From DASXPG01 sp035559335 (lineage in GTDB: Bacteria; Gemmatimonadota; Gemmatimonadetes; Gemmatimonadales; JACORV01): a DNA stretch of 19,661 nucleotides. The notes below the pieces were generated by a model, which ran no database searches, was not told the DNA's origin, and saw only the letters and a program-made list of their open reading frames with translations. Location: assembly GCA_035559335.1 (NCBI GenBank), contig DATMBH010000061.1, positions 1 through 19,661 on the forward strand, written 5' to 3'. A program made the translations under genes and the position numbers. Positions 13,836-19,661 of the stretch are shown in pieces; position 1 is the first letter of the stretch; each line of letters opens with the position of its first letter.

Positions 13836-14438
13836 TCACTCGCGCACCGGACCGAGGTATTCCCGCAACTCGTGGCGCGCACGGTGGATGTACGTCTTCA
13901 CAGTTCCCAACGGCAGATCCAGCGCCTCGGCGATTTCCTCGTAGGATCGCCCTTCCACATGACGCAGCAGAATGCAGGCGCGGTACTCCGGACGCAGCCG
14001 GTCAATCGCCTGCTCGATCAGCGCGCCGAGTTCGCGGGCCTCGAGCTCCGCCAGCGGGCTTTCGGAGCGGTCCGCGGCCTGCAGCGCGGTGGCCTGGATC
14101 TCCTCCTGGCTGCGCGCATCGGGTGCGCCGTCCAGCGACAGGGTGTCGAGTTCGCGCCGCCGCAGCTGATCGATCGCGACGTTGTTGGCGATCTTGAAGA
14201 TCCAAGAGCTGAACTTGTATTCGGGCCGGTACGAGTCGAGCGCGTTCAGGACCTTGACGAACGTGTCCTGCGCCAGGTCCTCCGCCAGGGCGCGATCACG
14301 CACCATCCGATAGATGAGCGAGAACACCGGCCGCTCGTAGCGGCGCACCAGCTCGCGGTAGGCAGCCTCCCGACCGCCACGGGCCAACGCCACGACTTCC
14401 TGGTCGGTAAGCGCCGTGAGGTCTTTTCCCGTGAGCAT
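13836..14438 (-). CDS. ECF-type RNA polymerase sigma factor
   Basis: A 200-residue two-domain sigma70-family protein that directs RNA polymerase to alternative promoters. Region 2 spans about residues 24-95: YRELVRRYERPVFSLIYRMV, then the core-binding and -10 part DRALAEDLAQDTFVKVLNAL and WIFKIANNVAIDQLRRR. A variable acidic linker (about 100-135) follows. Region 4 covers about 138-192, with LRPEYRACILLRHVEGRSYEEIAEAL and the DNA-contact helix GTVKTYIHRARHELR. Region 3 and region 1.1 are missing, as in the ECF group. No extra C-terminal domain is present. It is divergent from ubiE with 23 bp between the start codons and heads a four-gene run encoding membrane and exported proteins, so it probably controls an envelope response and possibly itself. 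Confidence 0.95.
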   Translation of the reverse strand: MLTGKDLTALTDQEVVALARGGREAAYRELVRRYERPVFSLIYRMVRDRALAEDLAQDTFVKVLNALDSYRPEYKFSSWIFKIANNVAIDQLRRRELDTLSLDGAPDARSQEEIQATALQAADRSESPLAELEARELGALIEQAIDRLRPEYRACILLRHVEGRSYEEIAEALDLPLGTVKTYIHRARHELREYLGPVRE

Positions 14439-14439
14439 C

Positions 14440-14461
14440 GGGCGCGTAATCTACGACGCCC
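14440..14461. promoter_or_regulatory. Symmetric bidirectional promoter between the sigma gene and ubiE
   Basis: In the 23-bp gap, TAATCT (plus, 14447-14452) and TAGATT (minus, 14453-14448) overlap by five bases. Each ends exactly 9 bases before its own start codon, so both transcripts would have leaders of only about 3 nt. Flanking GGGCG (14440-14444) and CGCCC (14457-14461) make an inverted repeat centred on the boxes. Neither side has a convincing -35 hexamer or Shine-Dalgarno. Confidence 0.5.
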
Positions 14462-15199
14462 ATGCCGCGCCGTCCGAATCAGGTGGGCCAGACCCCCACG
14501 AGCCCCCCGGACAAGCGCCGCTACGTCCGCGCCATCTTCTCGGACATCGCCCCCCGGTACGACCTGCTGAACCGGGTGCTGTCCCTGAATATCGACCAGT
14601 CGTGGCGGCGTCGGGCCGTGGCCCGGCTCGAGTGGCAGCGCCGGCCTGGCGGCACCTATCTCGACGCCTGCGCCGGAACCCTGGACCTAGCGGTGATGCT
14701 CGCTGGCCAGCGGGGCTTCGCTGGCAGGGTGATAGCCACCGATTTCGCCGTACCCATGCTAAGGTTGGGTGGCGCGAAGGCCCGTGAGCTGGAGGTGCGT
14801 CGCGTGGCGGCAGACACGCTGTCGCTGCCGCTCCCGGATGCCAGCATGGATGGCGCCATTGTGGGCTTCGGTGTGCGCAACCTGGCGGATCTCGACCTGG
14901 GACTCAGGGAACTGGCCCGGGTTATCAGAGCGGGAGGAAGACTCGTGGTCCTGGACTTCGCTACACCGGCCTTCGCACCGCTGCGCGCCCTGTACCTGCT
15001 CTACTTCAGGCGGGTGCTCCCGCTGGTGGGACGTATTGTCTCCGGCCACCCGACGGCCTACCAGTACCTTCCCGACTCGGTGCTGGAGTTCCCGGCCCCC
15101 GAGGTCCTCGCCTCTCGACTGGCCGGGGCAGGGTTCAAGAGCTGCGCCTACCAACTGCTAACCGGGGGGATTGCCGCAGTGACCTGGGGTGAGAGATGA
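14462..15199 (+). CDS. ubiE: Demethylmenaquinone (quinone) C-methyltransferase, UbiE/MenG family
   Basis: 245 residues; transfers a methyl group from SAM to the quinone ring in the last step of menaquinone (or a late step of ubiquinone) synthesis. Family signatures are clear: FSDIAPRYDLLNRVLSLNIDQSWRRRAV (residues 26-53, given in part), SAM motif I LDACAGTLDLAVML (67-80), ATDFAVPMLRLG (92-103), GFGVRNLADLDLGLRELARVIRAGG (135-159 region), VLDFATP, and the C-terminal LLTGGIAAVTWGE. Motif I reads ACAGTLD where most members have a G-T-G-D type sequence, a modest deviation. The stop overlaps the ubiD start (ATGA). It is the first gene of the quinone operon and probably starts a leaderless or near-leaderless mRNA. 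Confidence 0.93.
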   Translation: MPRRPNQVGQTPTSPPDKRRYVRAIFSDIAPRYDLLNRVLSLNIDQSWRRRAVARLEWQRRPGGTYLDACAGTLDLAVMLAGQRGFAGRVIATDFAVPMLRLGGAKARELEVRRVAADTLSLPLPDASMDGAIVGFGVRNLADLDLGLRELARVIRAGGRLVVLDFATPAFAPLRALYLLYFRRVLPLVGRIVSGHPTAYQYLPDSVLEFPAPEVLASRLAGAGFKSCAYQLLTGGIAAVTWGER

Positions 15200-16677
15200 G
15201 CCTCGACAGCCTCCGCGAGTTCGTGGCCAGTCTGGAAGAGGCCGGTGAGCTGGTCCGCATCAGGGAGCCGGTTTCGACGGTCCTGGAAATCACGGAGATC
15301 GCCGACAGGGTGATGAAGTCGCCGGGCGGCGGTCCGGCGCTGCTGTTCGAGCGCCCCGTGCTCCCTTCCGGATCCGTTGCTTCCTTTCCGGTGGCGATCA
15401 ACCTCTTCGGATCGTATCGGCGGATGGCCAGGGCGCTTGGCGTCAGCGATGTAAACGAGATTGGAGCACGCATAGAGTCACTGGTGCAACCGCAAGTGCC
15501 CCAAGGGTTTAAAGGAATGCTCTCCGCTCTGCCGAAGCTCCTCGATCTGGCCAAGGCACGGCCCAGGAGCAGCAGTTCGGCGCCGTGCCAGCAGGTTGTG
15601 CTCCGGGAGCACGCAGCAGACGTGCGGACCCTACCGCACCTGTGGTGCTGGCCGCAAGACGGGGGCCATTACATCACTTGGGGGCTGGTGGTGACCCGCG
15701 ACGCCAGGACCGGGGCCCGGAACGTCGGCTTATACCGGGTGCAGGTGCAGGGACCCCGTGAGCTTGCCATGCACTGGCAGCGGCACAAGGTGGGGGCGGA
15801 GCACTGGCGGCAGATGGCCGAGCGTGGGGAGCGAATGCCGGTGGCGATCGTACTGGGCGCCGACCCCGCCTCGATGTACTCCGGCTCCGCGCCGCTGCCG
15901 CCGGGAGTGGACGAGTTTCTGTTCGCGGGATTCCTGCGCCGCCAGCCGGTCGAGCTGGTCCGCTGCCTGACCAACGACCTCGAGGTCCCCGCCGCGGCTG
16001 AGATCGTGATCGAGGGGTACATTGACCCCGCTGAGCCACTGGTGAGCGAGGGGCCCTTCGGCGACCACACTGGTTTCTACTCGCTAGCCGACTATTACCC
16101 GCGCGTGCACGTGACGGCGCTGACCCACCGGACCGGCGCGATCTACCCGGCTACGATAGTGGGACGGCCCCCGATGGAGGACTTTTACCTGGGGCACGCT
16201 ACCGAGCGGATCTTCCTGCCGTTGCTGCGGCTCACGATTCCGGAGATCGTGGACTACCACATGCCGGCCTATGGCATCTTCCACAACTTGGTGTTCGTCA
16301 GCGTGGACAAGAAGTACCCGGGCCAGGCTTGGAAGGTCATGAACGGGCTGTGGGGCGCGGGCTTGATGTCGCTGGCGAAAGTGCTGGTCGTGGTGGACAA
16401 GTGGGTGAACGTGCAGAATCCGGACGAGGCGTGGTGGGTAGCCCTCAACAACATCGACCCCGAGCGCGACGTGCGCTTTACGATGGGTCCGATGGATGTG
16501 CTCGACCACTCCAGCCGGGCATTCACCTACGGATCGAAGATGGGCATTGACGCCACGCGCAAGCTGCCGGAGGAGGGGTTTCACCGCGACTGGCCCGACG
16601 TGATCACGATGGATCCGGACGTGAAGGCTAAGGTGGACTCGAAATGGCGAGCGCTGGGACTCCCGCCGATCAGGTAG
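15196..16677 (+). CDS. ubiD: UbiD-family prFMN-dependent decarboxylase (quinone biosynthesis)
   Basis: A 493-residue decarboxylase of normal UbiD length that removes the carboxylate from the prenylated aromatic intermediate using prenylated FMN, made by UbiX encoded 1 kb downstream. The N-terminal domain (1-110) includes FERPVLPSGS and VAINLFGSYRRMARALG. The cofactor domain has YITWGLVVTRDARTGARNVGLYRVQV (159-184, given in part). The catalytic segment is EGPFGDHTGFYS, with Glu285 and Asp290 in the conserved acid positions. VGRPPMEDFYLGHATERIFLPLLR follows from residue 322. ATG at 15196 overlaps the ubiE stop. Whether it acts on a 4-hydroxybenzoate or a dihydroxynaphthoate intermediate is not encoded in the motifs; the context suggests the menaquinone route of the futalosine type. 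Confidence 0.92.
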   Translation: MSLDSLREFVASLEEAGELVRIREPVSTVLEITEIADRVMKSPGGGPALLFERPVLPSGSVASFPVAINLFGSYRRMARALGVSDVNEIGARIESLVQPQVPQGFKGMLSALPKLLDLAKARPRSSSSAPCQQVVLREHAADVRTLPHLWCWPQDGGHYITWGLVVTRDARTGARNVGLYRVQVQGPRELAMHWQRHKVGAEHWRQMAERGERMPVAIVLGADPASMYSGSAPLPPGVDEFLFAGFLRRQPVELVRCLTNDLEVPAAAEIVIEGYIDPAEPLVSEGPFGDHTGFYSLADYYPRVHVTALTHRTGAIYPATIVGRPPMEDFYLGHATERIFLPLLRLTIPEIVDYHMPAYGIFHNLVFVSVDKKYPGQAWKVMNGLWGAGLMSLAKVLVVVDKWVNVQNPDEAWWVALNNIDPERDVRFTMGPMDVLDHSSRAFTYGSKMGIDATRKLPEEGFHRDWPDVITMDPDVKAKVDSKWRALGLPPIR

Positions 16678-17564
16678 GCGCCGACGGGCAGGTCCTGAGC
16701 GGGACCTCGCGGCTTGTAGCGTGGGCCAACTTCGTGAAGGTGGCGCACACGGTGTTTGCGCTGCCGTTCGCCGTGGTGGGGATGCTGCTGGCCGCGCGCA
16801 ATCACCCCTTCGATTGGGGCAAGGCGGCCATCGCGGTGCTGGCGTTCGCGGCTGCGAGGTTCGCCGCCATGGGCTTCAACCGGATCGCCGACCGCGAGTA
16901 CGACCGCCGCAATCCCCGCACAGCCGCTCGAGAGCTGCCGGCAGGGCGGATGTCGCTGGCTGAGGCCTGGGGCCTCGTGGCCGTGGCCATGCTCGGCTTC
17001 TTCGCCCTGGCCGCGATGCTGAATCCCCTGTGCCTGGCACTCTCGCCGCTGGCCCTGGCCTGGATTCTGAGCTACTCGCTCTCCAAGCGCTTCACCGCGC
17101 TGTGCCACCTATGGCTCGGAGTCGGGACCGCTATGGCGCCGGTGGGCGGCTACCTGGCAATCACCGGCGCCTGGAGCACGCCGTGGTATCTGCTGGTTGT
17201 CTTAGCGCTCGGCGTGGCAGCATGGGTCGCGGGTTTCGATGTGATATACTCGCTCCAGGACGAGAGCTTCGATCGGGAGCATGGTCTCTCATCTGCTGCC
17301 GTGCTACTGGGAGCACCGGGAGCGGTGGTGCTGTCACGAGCGCTTCATTTCATTGCCGTTATTGCACTTACGGTGTTCGCTATCACTGCCGACTTTGGCC
17401 TCTGGTTCTACGCCGGCATAGGAGTCGCGGCGGCCCTCCTGATCTGGGAGCACAGACTGGTTCGGCCGTACGACTATGCCAGGCTGGATCAGGCGTTCTT
17501 TACCATGAACGGGATCATCGCGGCCGTGGTGATGCTCGGGGCAGTGGTTGATGCGGTCGCGTAG
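16644..17564 (+). CDS. ubiA: UbiA-family aromatic prenyltransferase
   Basis: 306 residues with about eight to nine membrane helices; attaches the polyprenyl chain to the aromatic quinone precursor at the inner membrane. The two Mg-diphosphate motifs are intact: NRIADREYDRRNPRTAAREL (from residue 79, with Asp83 and Asp87) and DVIYSLQDESFD (199-210). VAHTVFALPFAVVG precedes the first motif, as usual. ATG at 16644 lies 34 nt inside the end of ubiD and is preceded by AAGGTGG, so translation is coupled. The sequence has the character of the UbiA-like enzyme (MqnP type) of futalosine-pathway bacteria, but family subtype needs a tree. A 99-bp gap with a short hairpin separates it from ubiX. Confidence 0.92.
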   Translation: MASAGTPADQVGADGQVLSGTSRLVAWANFVKVAHTVFALPFAVVGMLLAARNHPFDWGKAAIAVLAFAAARFAAMGFNRIADREYDRRNPRTAARELPAGRMSLAEAWGLVAVAMLGFFALAAMLNPLCLALSPLALAWILSYSLSKRFTALCHLWLGVGTAMAPVGGYLAITGAWSTPWYLLVVLALGVAAWVAGFDVIYSLQDESFDREHGLSSAAVLLGAPGAVVLSRALHFIAVIALTVFAITADFGLWFYAGIGVAAALLIWEHRLVRPYDYARLDQAFFTMNGIIAAVVMLGAVVDAVA

Positions 17565-17579
17565 GCGTGCTCCCGAACA

Positions 17580-17599
17580 GCGGCGGAAGCGCCCGCCGC
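17580..17599. repeat. Short GC hairpin between ubiA and ubiX
   Basis: GCGGCGG (17580-17586) pairs with CCGCCGC (17593-17599) around a 6-nt loop, 15 bases after the ubiA stop. There is no T-run, so it is not a convincing terminator; it may be an mRNA processing or stability element. The rest of the gap (17600-17663) contains only the GGAGGGG ribosome binding site of ubiX. Confidence 0.35.
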
Positions 17600-17663
17600 G
17601 CCCCGTGACGCGGAAGTCCATGCCACATCCGCCCAGAAGTCCGACTCCAAACCGGAGGGGTCG

Positions 17664-18263
17664 ATGAGCCTGCCAGTAATATTGGCCATAACAGGCGCCT
17701 CGGGTGCTCCCTACGCCGTAAGGCTCCTGGAGGTACTGGCCGGCGAGCGTGTGCCAACGCTGCTGGTGATCAGCTCTCATGGTTGGAGGCTGCTTGAGGA
17801 GGAGTCGGGGATCGCGACGCCAGCTCAGCTGAGGAAAGCCAGCGGCGGCGACTGGAGCTCGGTGCAGCTGCTGGACGACGAAGACCGCGGGGCGGCTCCG
17901 GCTTCCGGCTCGGCTCGCACCGGCGGGATGGTGGTGTGTCCGTGTTCGATGGGAACTGTGGCGGCGATTGCTCATGGCACCAGCCGCAGCCTGATCGAGC
18001 GGGCGGCCGATGTCGCGCTCAAGGAGCGCCGCCGCCTGATCCTGGTTACCCGCGAGACGCCGCTGTCTCTGGTGCACCTGCGCAATCTGACAGCGGTCGC
18101 CGAGGCTGGCGCGATGGTGCTACCGGCCGCGCCGGGCTTCTATCATCGGCCGCGACGGGTGGAGCAGTTGGTGGATTTCGTGGTGCAGCGGGTGCTGGAC
18201 CACCTCGGCGTTGAGGTCTCGCTGGTGCCGCGCTGGGGGTCGAGCTCGAGGCGGGCGCGGTGA
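17664..18263 (+). CDS. ubiX: Flavin prenyltransferase UbiX
   Basis: 199 residues, standard length. Prenylates FMN with dimethylallyl monophosphate to give the prFMN cofactor used by the UbiD enzyme encoded upstream. Diagnostic segments: ILAITGASGAPYAVRLLEVL (6-25, given whole), VVCPCSMGTVAAIAHGTSRSLIERAADVALKERRRLILVTRETPLS (from about residue 90, given in part), and PAAPGFYHRPRRVEQLVDFVVQRVLDHLG near the C-terminus. ATG at 17664 has a good GGAGGGG site 4 to 5 nt upstream. Its stop overlaps the start of the metallophosphoesterase gene (GTGA). Co-location with ubiD supports function as a pair. Confidence 0.94.
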   Translation: MSLPVILAITGASGAPYAVRLLEVLAGERVPTLLVISSHGWRLLEEESGIATPAQLRKASGGDWSSVQLLDDEDRGAAPASGSARTGGMVVCPCSMGTVAAIAHGTSRSLIERAADVALKERRRLILVTRETPLSLVHLRNLTAVAEAGAMVLPAAPGFYHRPRRVEQLVDFVVQRVLDHLGVEVSLVPRWGSSSRRAR

Positions 18264-18736
18264 GGCTTGGCATCATCAGCGACACGCACGGGAAGGTGCG
18301 GGCGGCGGTTCACGAGGTATTCCGTGAAACCGATGCGATCCTCCACGCCGGCGACGTCGGGATCGAGGCGGTGCTTGACGAGCTTCAGCTGCTCGCCCCG
18401 GTGACGGCGGTGTACGGCAACACCGATGGCGCGGCGTTGCGCGCGCGCCTGCCGCGTGTAGCCGAGGTGGTGTTCGACGGATTCCGGTTCGTGGTCACCC
18501 ACGGCGACCAGTTCGGTTCCCCAGACCCCGAAGCGCTGAAGGCGGCGTATCCGGAGGCCGATGTAGTGATCTTCGGACACACCCATCGCGCCGTGATCCG
18601 GGACTTCCCCGACTTCACCGTAGCGCTCAATCCCGGCGCGGCCGGAGCGGCGCGGTTCGGCCAGCCGGCCACCGTCGCGATCATGGAAACGGAGCCCGGC
18701 ATTCCACCCCGGGCGAGGATCGTCAAGCTGGAGTAG
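18260..18736 (+). CDS. YfcE/MJ0936-family metallophosphoesterase
   Basis: A 158-residue cytoplasmic calcineurin-like phosphodiesterase. GTG at 18260 overlaps the ubiX stop (GTGA). All metal ligands are visible: IISDTHG (Asp8, His10), LHAGDVG (Asp32), VYGNTDG (Asn54), VTHGD (His81) and FGHTHR (His107, His109). Members such as MJ0936 and YfcE hydrolyse phosphodiesters in vitro, but their physiological substrates are poorly known. No extra domain is present. It ends 9 nt before the antiporter gene. The coupling to ubiX looks like operon hitch-hiking rather than a step in quinone synthesis. Confidence 0.93.
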   Translation: MRLGIISDTHGKVRAAVHEVFRETDAILHAGDVGIEAVLDELQLLAPVTAVYGNTDGAALRARLPRVAEVVFDGFRFVVTHGDQFGSPDPEALKAAYPEADVVIFGHTHRAVIRDFPDFTVALNPGAAGAARFGQPATVAIMETEPGIPPRARIVKLE

Positions 18737-18739
18737 TTT
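18734..18739 (+). promoter_or_regulatory. Possible -10 box of a leaderless antiporter promoter
   Basis: TAGTTT (18734-18739), which includes the TAG stop of the preceding gene, lies 6 nt before the antiporter ATG, the same geometry as at mrp. No -35 hexamer is seen 16-19 bp upstream, and no Shine-Dalgarno precedes the ATG. This could be chance. Confidence 0.25.
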
Positions 18740-18745
18740 GCCAGC

Positions 18746-19661
18746 ATGGCCGCGACGATCCTCGCCATCGGAGCGCTGGTTTTCCTGGCGCACCTGTTCA
18801 GCATCTGGTTCGAGCGCACCCGGGTTCCCGACGTGCTGCTGCTGATACTGCTGGGCCTGCTGCTGGGGCCGGTATTGGGCGTGGTGCGCGCCGAGGACTT
18901 GGGGAAGGTAGGTAGCGTCGTGTCCACCGTGGCTCTCGTGGTGATCCTGTTCGAGGGCGGCATGGCGATCGACCTCACCTCGCTGGCCCGCGCCTTTCGT
19001 CCCACTTTGCGCATTACGTTGGTCACTTTCCTGGTCACGATGCTCCTGGGTGCCGCAGTAGGCAGGCTGGCGTTCGAGATGCCGTGGGGCAGCGCGGCTA
19101 TTCTGGGGGCCACGGTGGGAGGCACCGGATCGGCGGTGGTGATCCCGATGGTGCGCGGGCTGAAGATCGGCGAGCGCACTTCGACCATCCTGATTCTCGA
19201 ATCCGCGATCACGGACGTGCTGTGCATCGTCATGACGGTGGGTCTGATGACCGCGGCGCTTACCGGGGAGCTGTCCCCATTCCGGATGCTCGGGACGATT
19301 TTGTCGGCAATGCTGTTCGCAGCGCTGCTCGGAGCGCTGGGGGCGACGGCCTGGCTGCGGGCCCTGGACGTCGTCAGGCGACTGCCTAACACGCTGTTCG
19401 CGACGGTGGCGTTCGTGTTCCTGGTCTACGGGGTTACGGAGCTGCTGGGCTTCAGTGGCGCCATCGCCGCACTGGCCTTCGGCGTGGCGCTCACCAACCA
19501 TGAGCGCATCGGGGTGGACCGCCTTGCCAGGCTGAAGCTGGACAAGCTCGCCACGCTGTCGCCGCTGGAGCGCGATTTCTTCGCCGAGGTCGGGTTCCTG
19601 CTGAAGACGTTTTTCTTCGTGTACCTGGGGCTCTCGATGCGGTTCAGCAGGAACCCGACCT
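18746..19661 (+). CDS. Monovalent cation:proton antiporter, Na_H_Exchanger family (3' truncated)
   Basis: The frame is open from ATG 18746 to the window end, 305 residues visible. The N-terminus reads MAATILAIGALVFLAHLFSIWFERTRVPDVLLL, given here in part, and begins with a membrane helix followed by the RVPDVLLLILLGLLLGP motif characteristic of CPA1/CPA2 exchangers. VILFEGGMAIDL lies at 66-77, GATVGGTGSAVVIPM corresponds to the unwound helix 4, and LESAITD (151-157) carries the conserved acidic pair of the transport site. LLGFSGAIAALAFGVALTN follows near 233-251. About nine helices are seen before the cut, and any C-terminal regulatory domain (TrkA-C or similar) lies outside. It exchanges Na+ or K+ for H+ across the inner membrane; which ion is not determinable. 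It sits 9 nt after the phosphoesterase stop. Confidence 0.92.
   Translation, partial: MAATILAIGALVFLAHLFSIWFERTRVPDVLLLILLGLLLGPVLGVVRAEDLGKVGSVVSTVALVVILFEGGMAIDLTSLARAFRPTLRITLVTFLVTMLLGAAVGRLAFEMPWGSAAILGATVGGTGSAVVIPMVRGLKIGERTSTILILESAITDVLCIVMTVGLMTAALTGELSPFRMLGTILSAMLFAALLGALGATAWLRALDVVRRLPNTLFATVAFVFLVYGVTELLGFSGAIAALAFGVALTNHERIGVDRLARLKLDKLATLSPLERDFFAEVGFLLKTFFFVYLGLSMRFSRNPT

Noticed and set aside
18143..19501. Long minus-strand open frame of about 452 codons opposite ubiX, the phosphoesterase and the antiporter
   Set aside because: All three plus-strand genes have complete family motifs; the antisense product is Gln/Arg/His-rich without any recognisable domain.
1..19661. CRISPR arrays, tRNA or rRNA genes, insertion sequences or phage genes
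   Set aside because: No regularly spaced repeats, cloverleaf-like segments, transposase or integrase motifs were seen by reading both strands.

Overview
The window is a gene-dense, GC-rich bacterial chromosome segment. It has no rRNA, tRNA, mobile element or CRISPR array that I can see, and no gene-free gap longer than 135 bp. The gene set, base composition and style (ECF sigma factor with membrane partners, clustered menaquinone tailoring genes of UbiE/UbiD/UbiA/UbiX type, SAM hydrolase next to MATE, many ATGA/GTGA start-stop overlaps) suggest an uncultured or environmental member of Gemmatimonadota or a similar high-GC phylum. That assignment is inferred from protein style only; no marker gene for taxonomy is present.

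Left part, plus strand (1-5829). A 5'-truncated two-SH3 plus OB-like protein is translationally coupled to a small DUF2281-like protein. guaB (IMP dehydrogenase) follows from its own apparently leaderless promoter. Next come two sodium- or proton-coupled amino acid transporters: an NSS/SNF symporter behind a sigma70 promoter with a structured leader, then an APC-family permease.

Middle part, plus strand (5879-10873). This is a tight run of nrnA-like DHH phosphoesterase, Mrp/ApbC Fe-S ATPase, a secreted TPR-like protein with an apparent CTG start, a MATE exporter and a SAM hydrolase. The last three boundaries are 4-nt start-stop overlaps, so these genes look co-translated.

Minus-strand island (10885-14438). 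An ECF sigma factor is followed by a small two-helix membrane protein (possible atypical anti-sigma), a protein joining a bactofilin-like repeat segment to about five membrane helices, and a secreted LiaF/toast-rack-like beta protein. The three downstream genes overlap each other. I read the four as an ECF-controlled envelope module; this is the best candidate in the window for an uncharacterised system.

Right part, plus strand (14462-19661). Divergent from the sigma gene, with only 23 bp between start codons, lie ubiE/menG, a ubiD-family decarboxylase, a ubiA-family prenyltransferase and ubiX. They would act in late quinone biosynthesis: prenylation, prFMN-dependent decarboxylation and C-methylation. 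A decarboxylase plus flavin prenyltransferase fits the futalosine route to menaquinone better than the classical Men route. A YfcE-like metallophosphoesterase and a monovalent cation:proton antiporter truncated by the window end complete the run.

A recurring theme is start codons lying 5-9 nt after a TANNNT -10 box with no Shine-Dalgarno (guaB, nrnA, mrp, ubiE, the sigma gene, possibly the antiporter). Other genes have strong Shine-Dalgarno sequences, so both leaderless and canonical initiation appear to be used.
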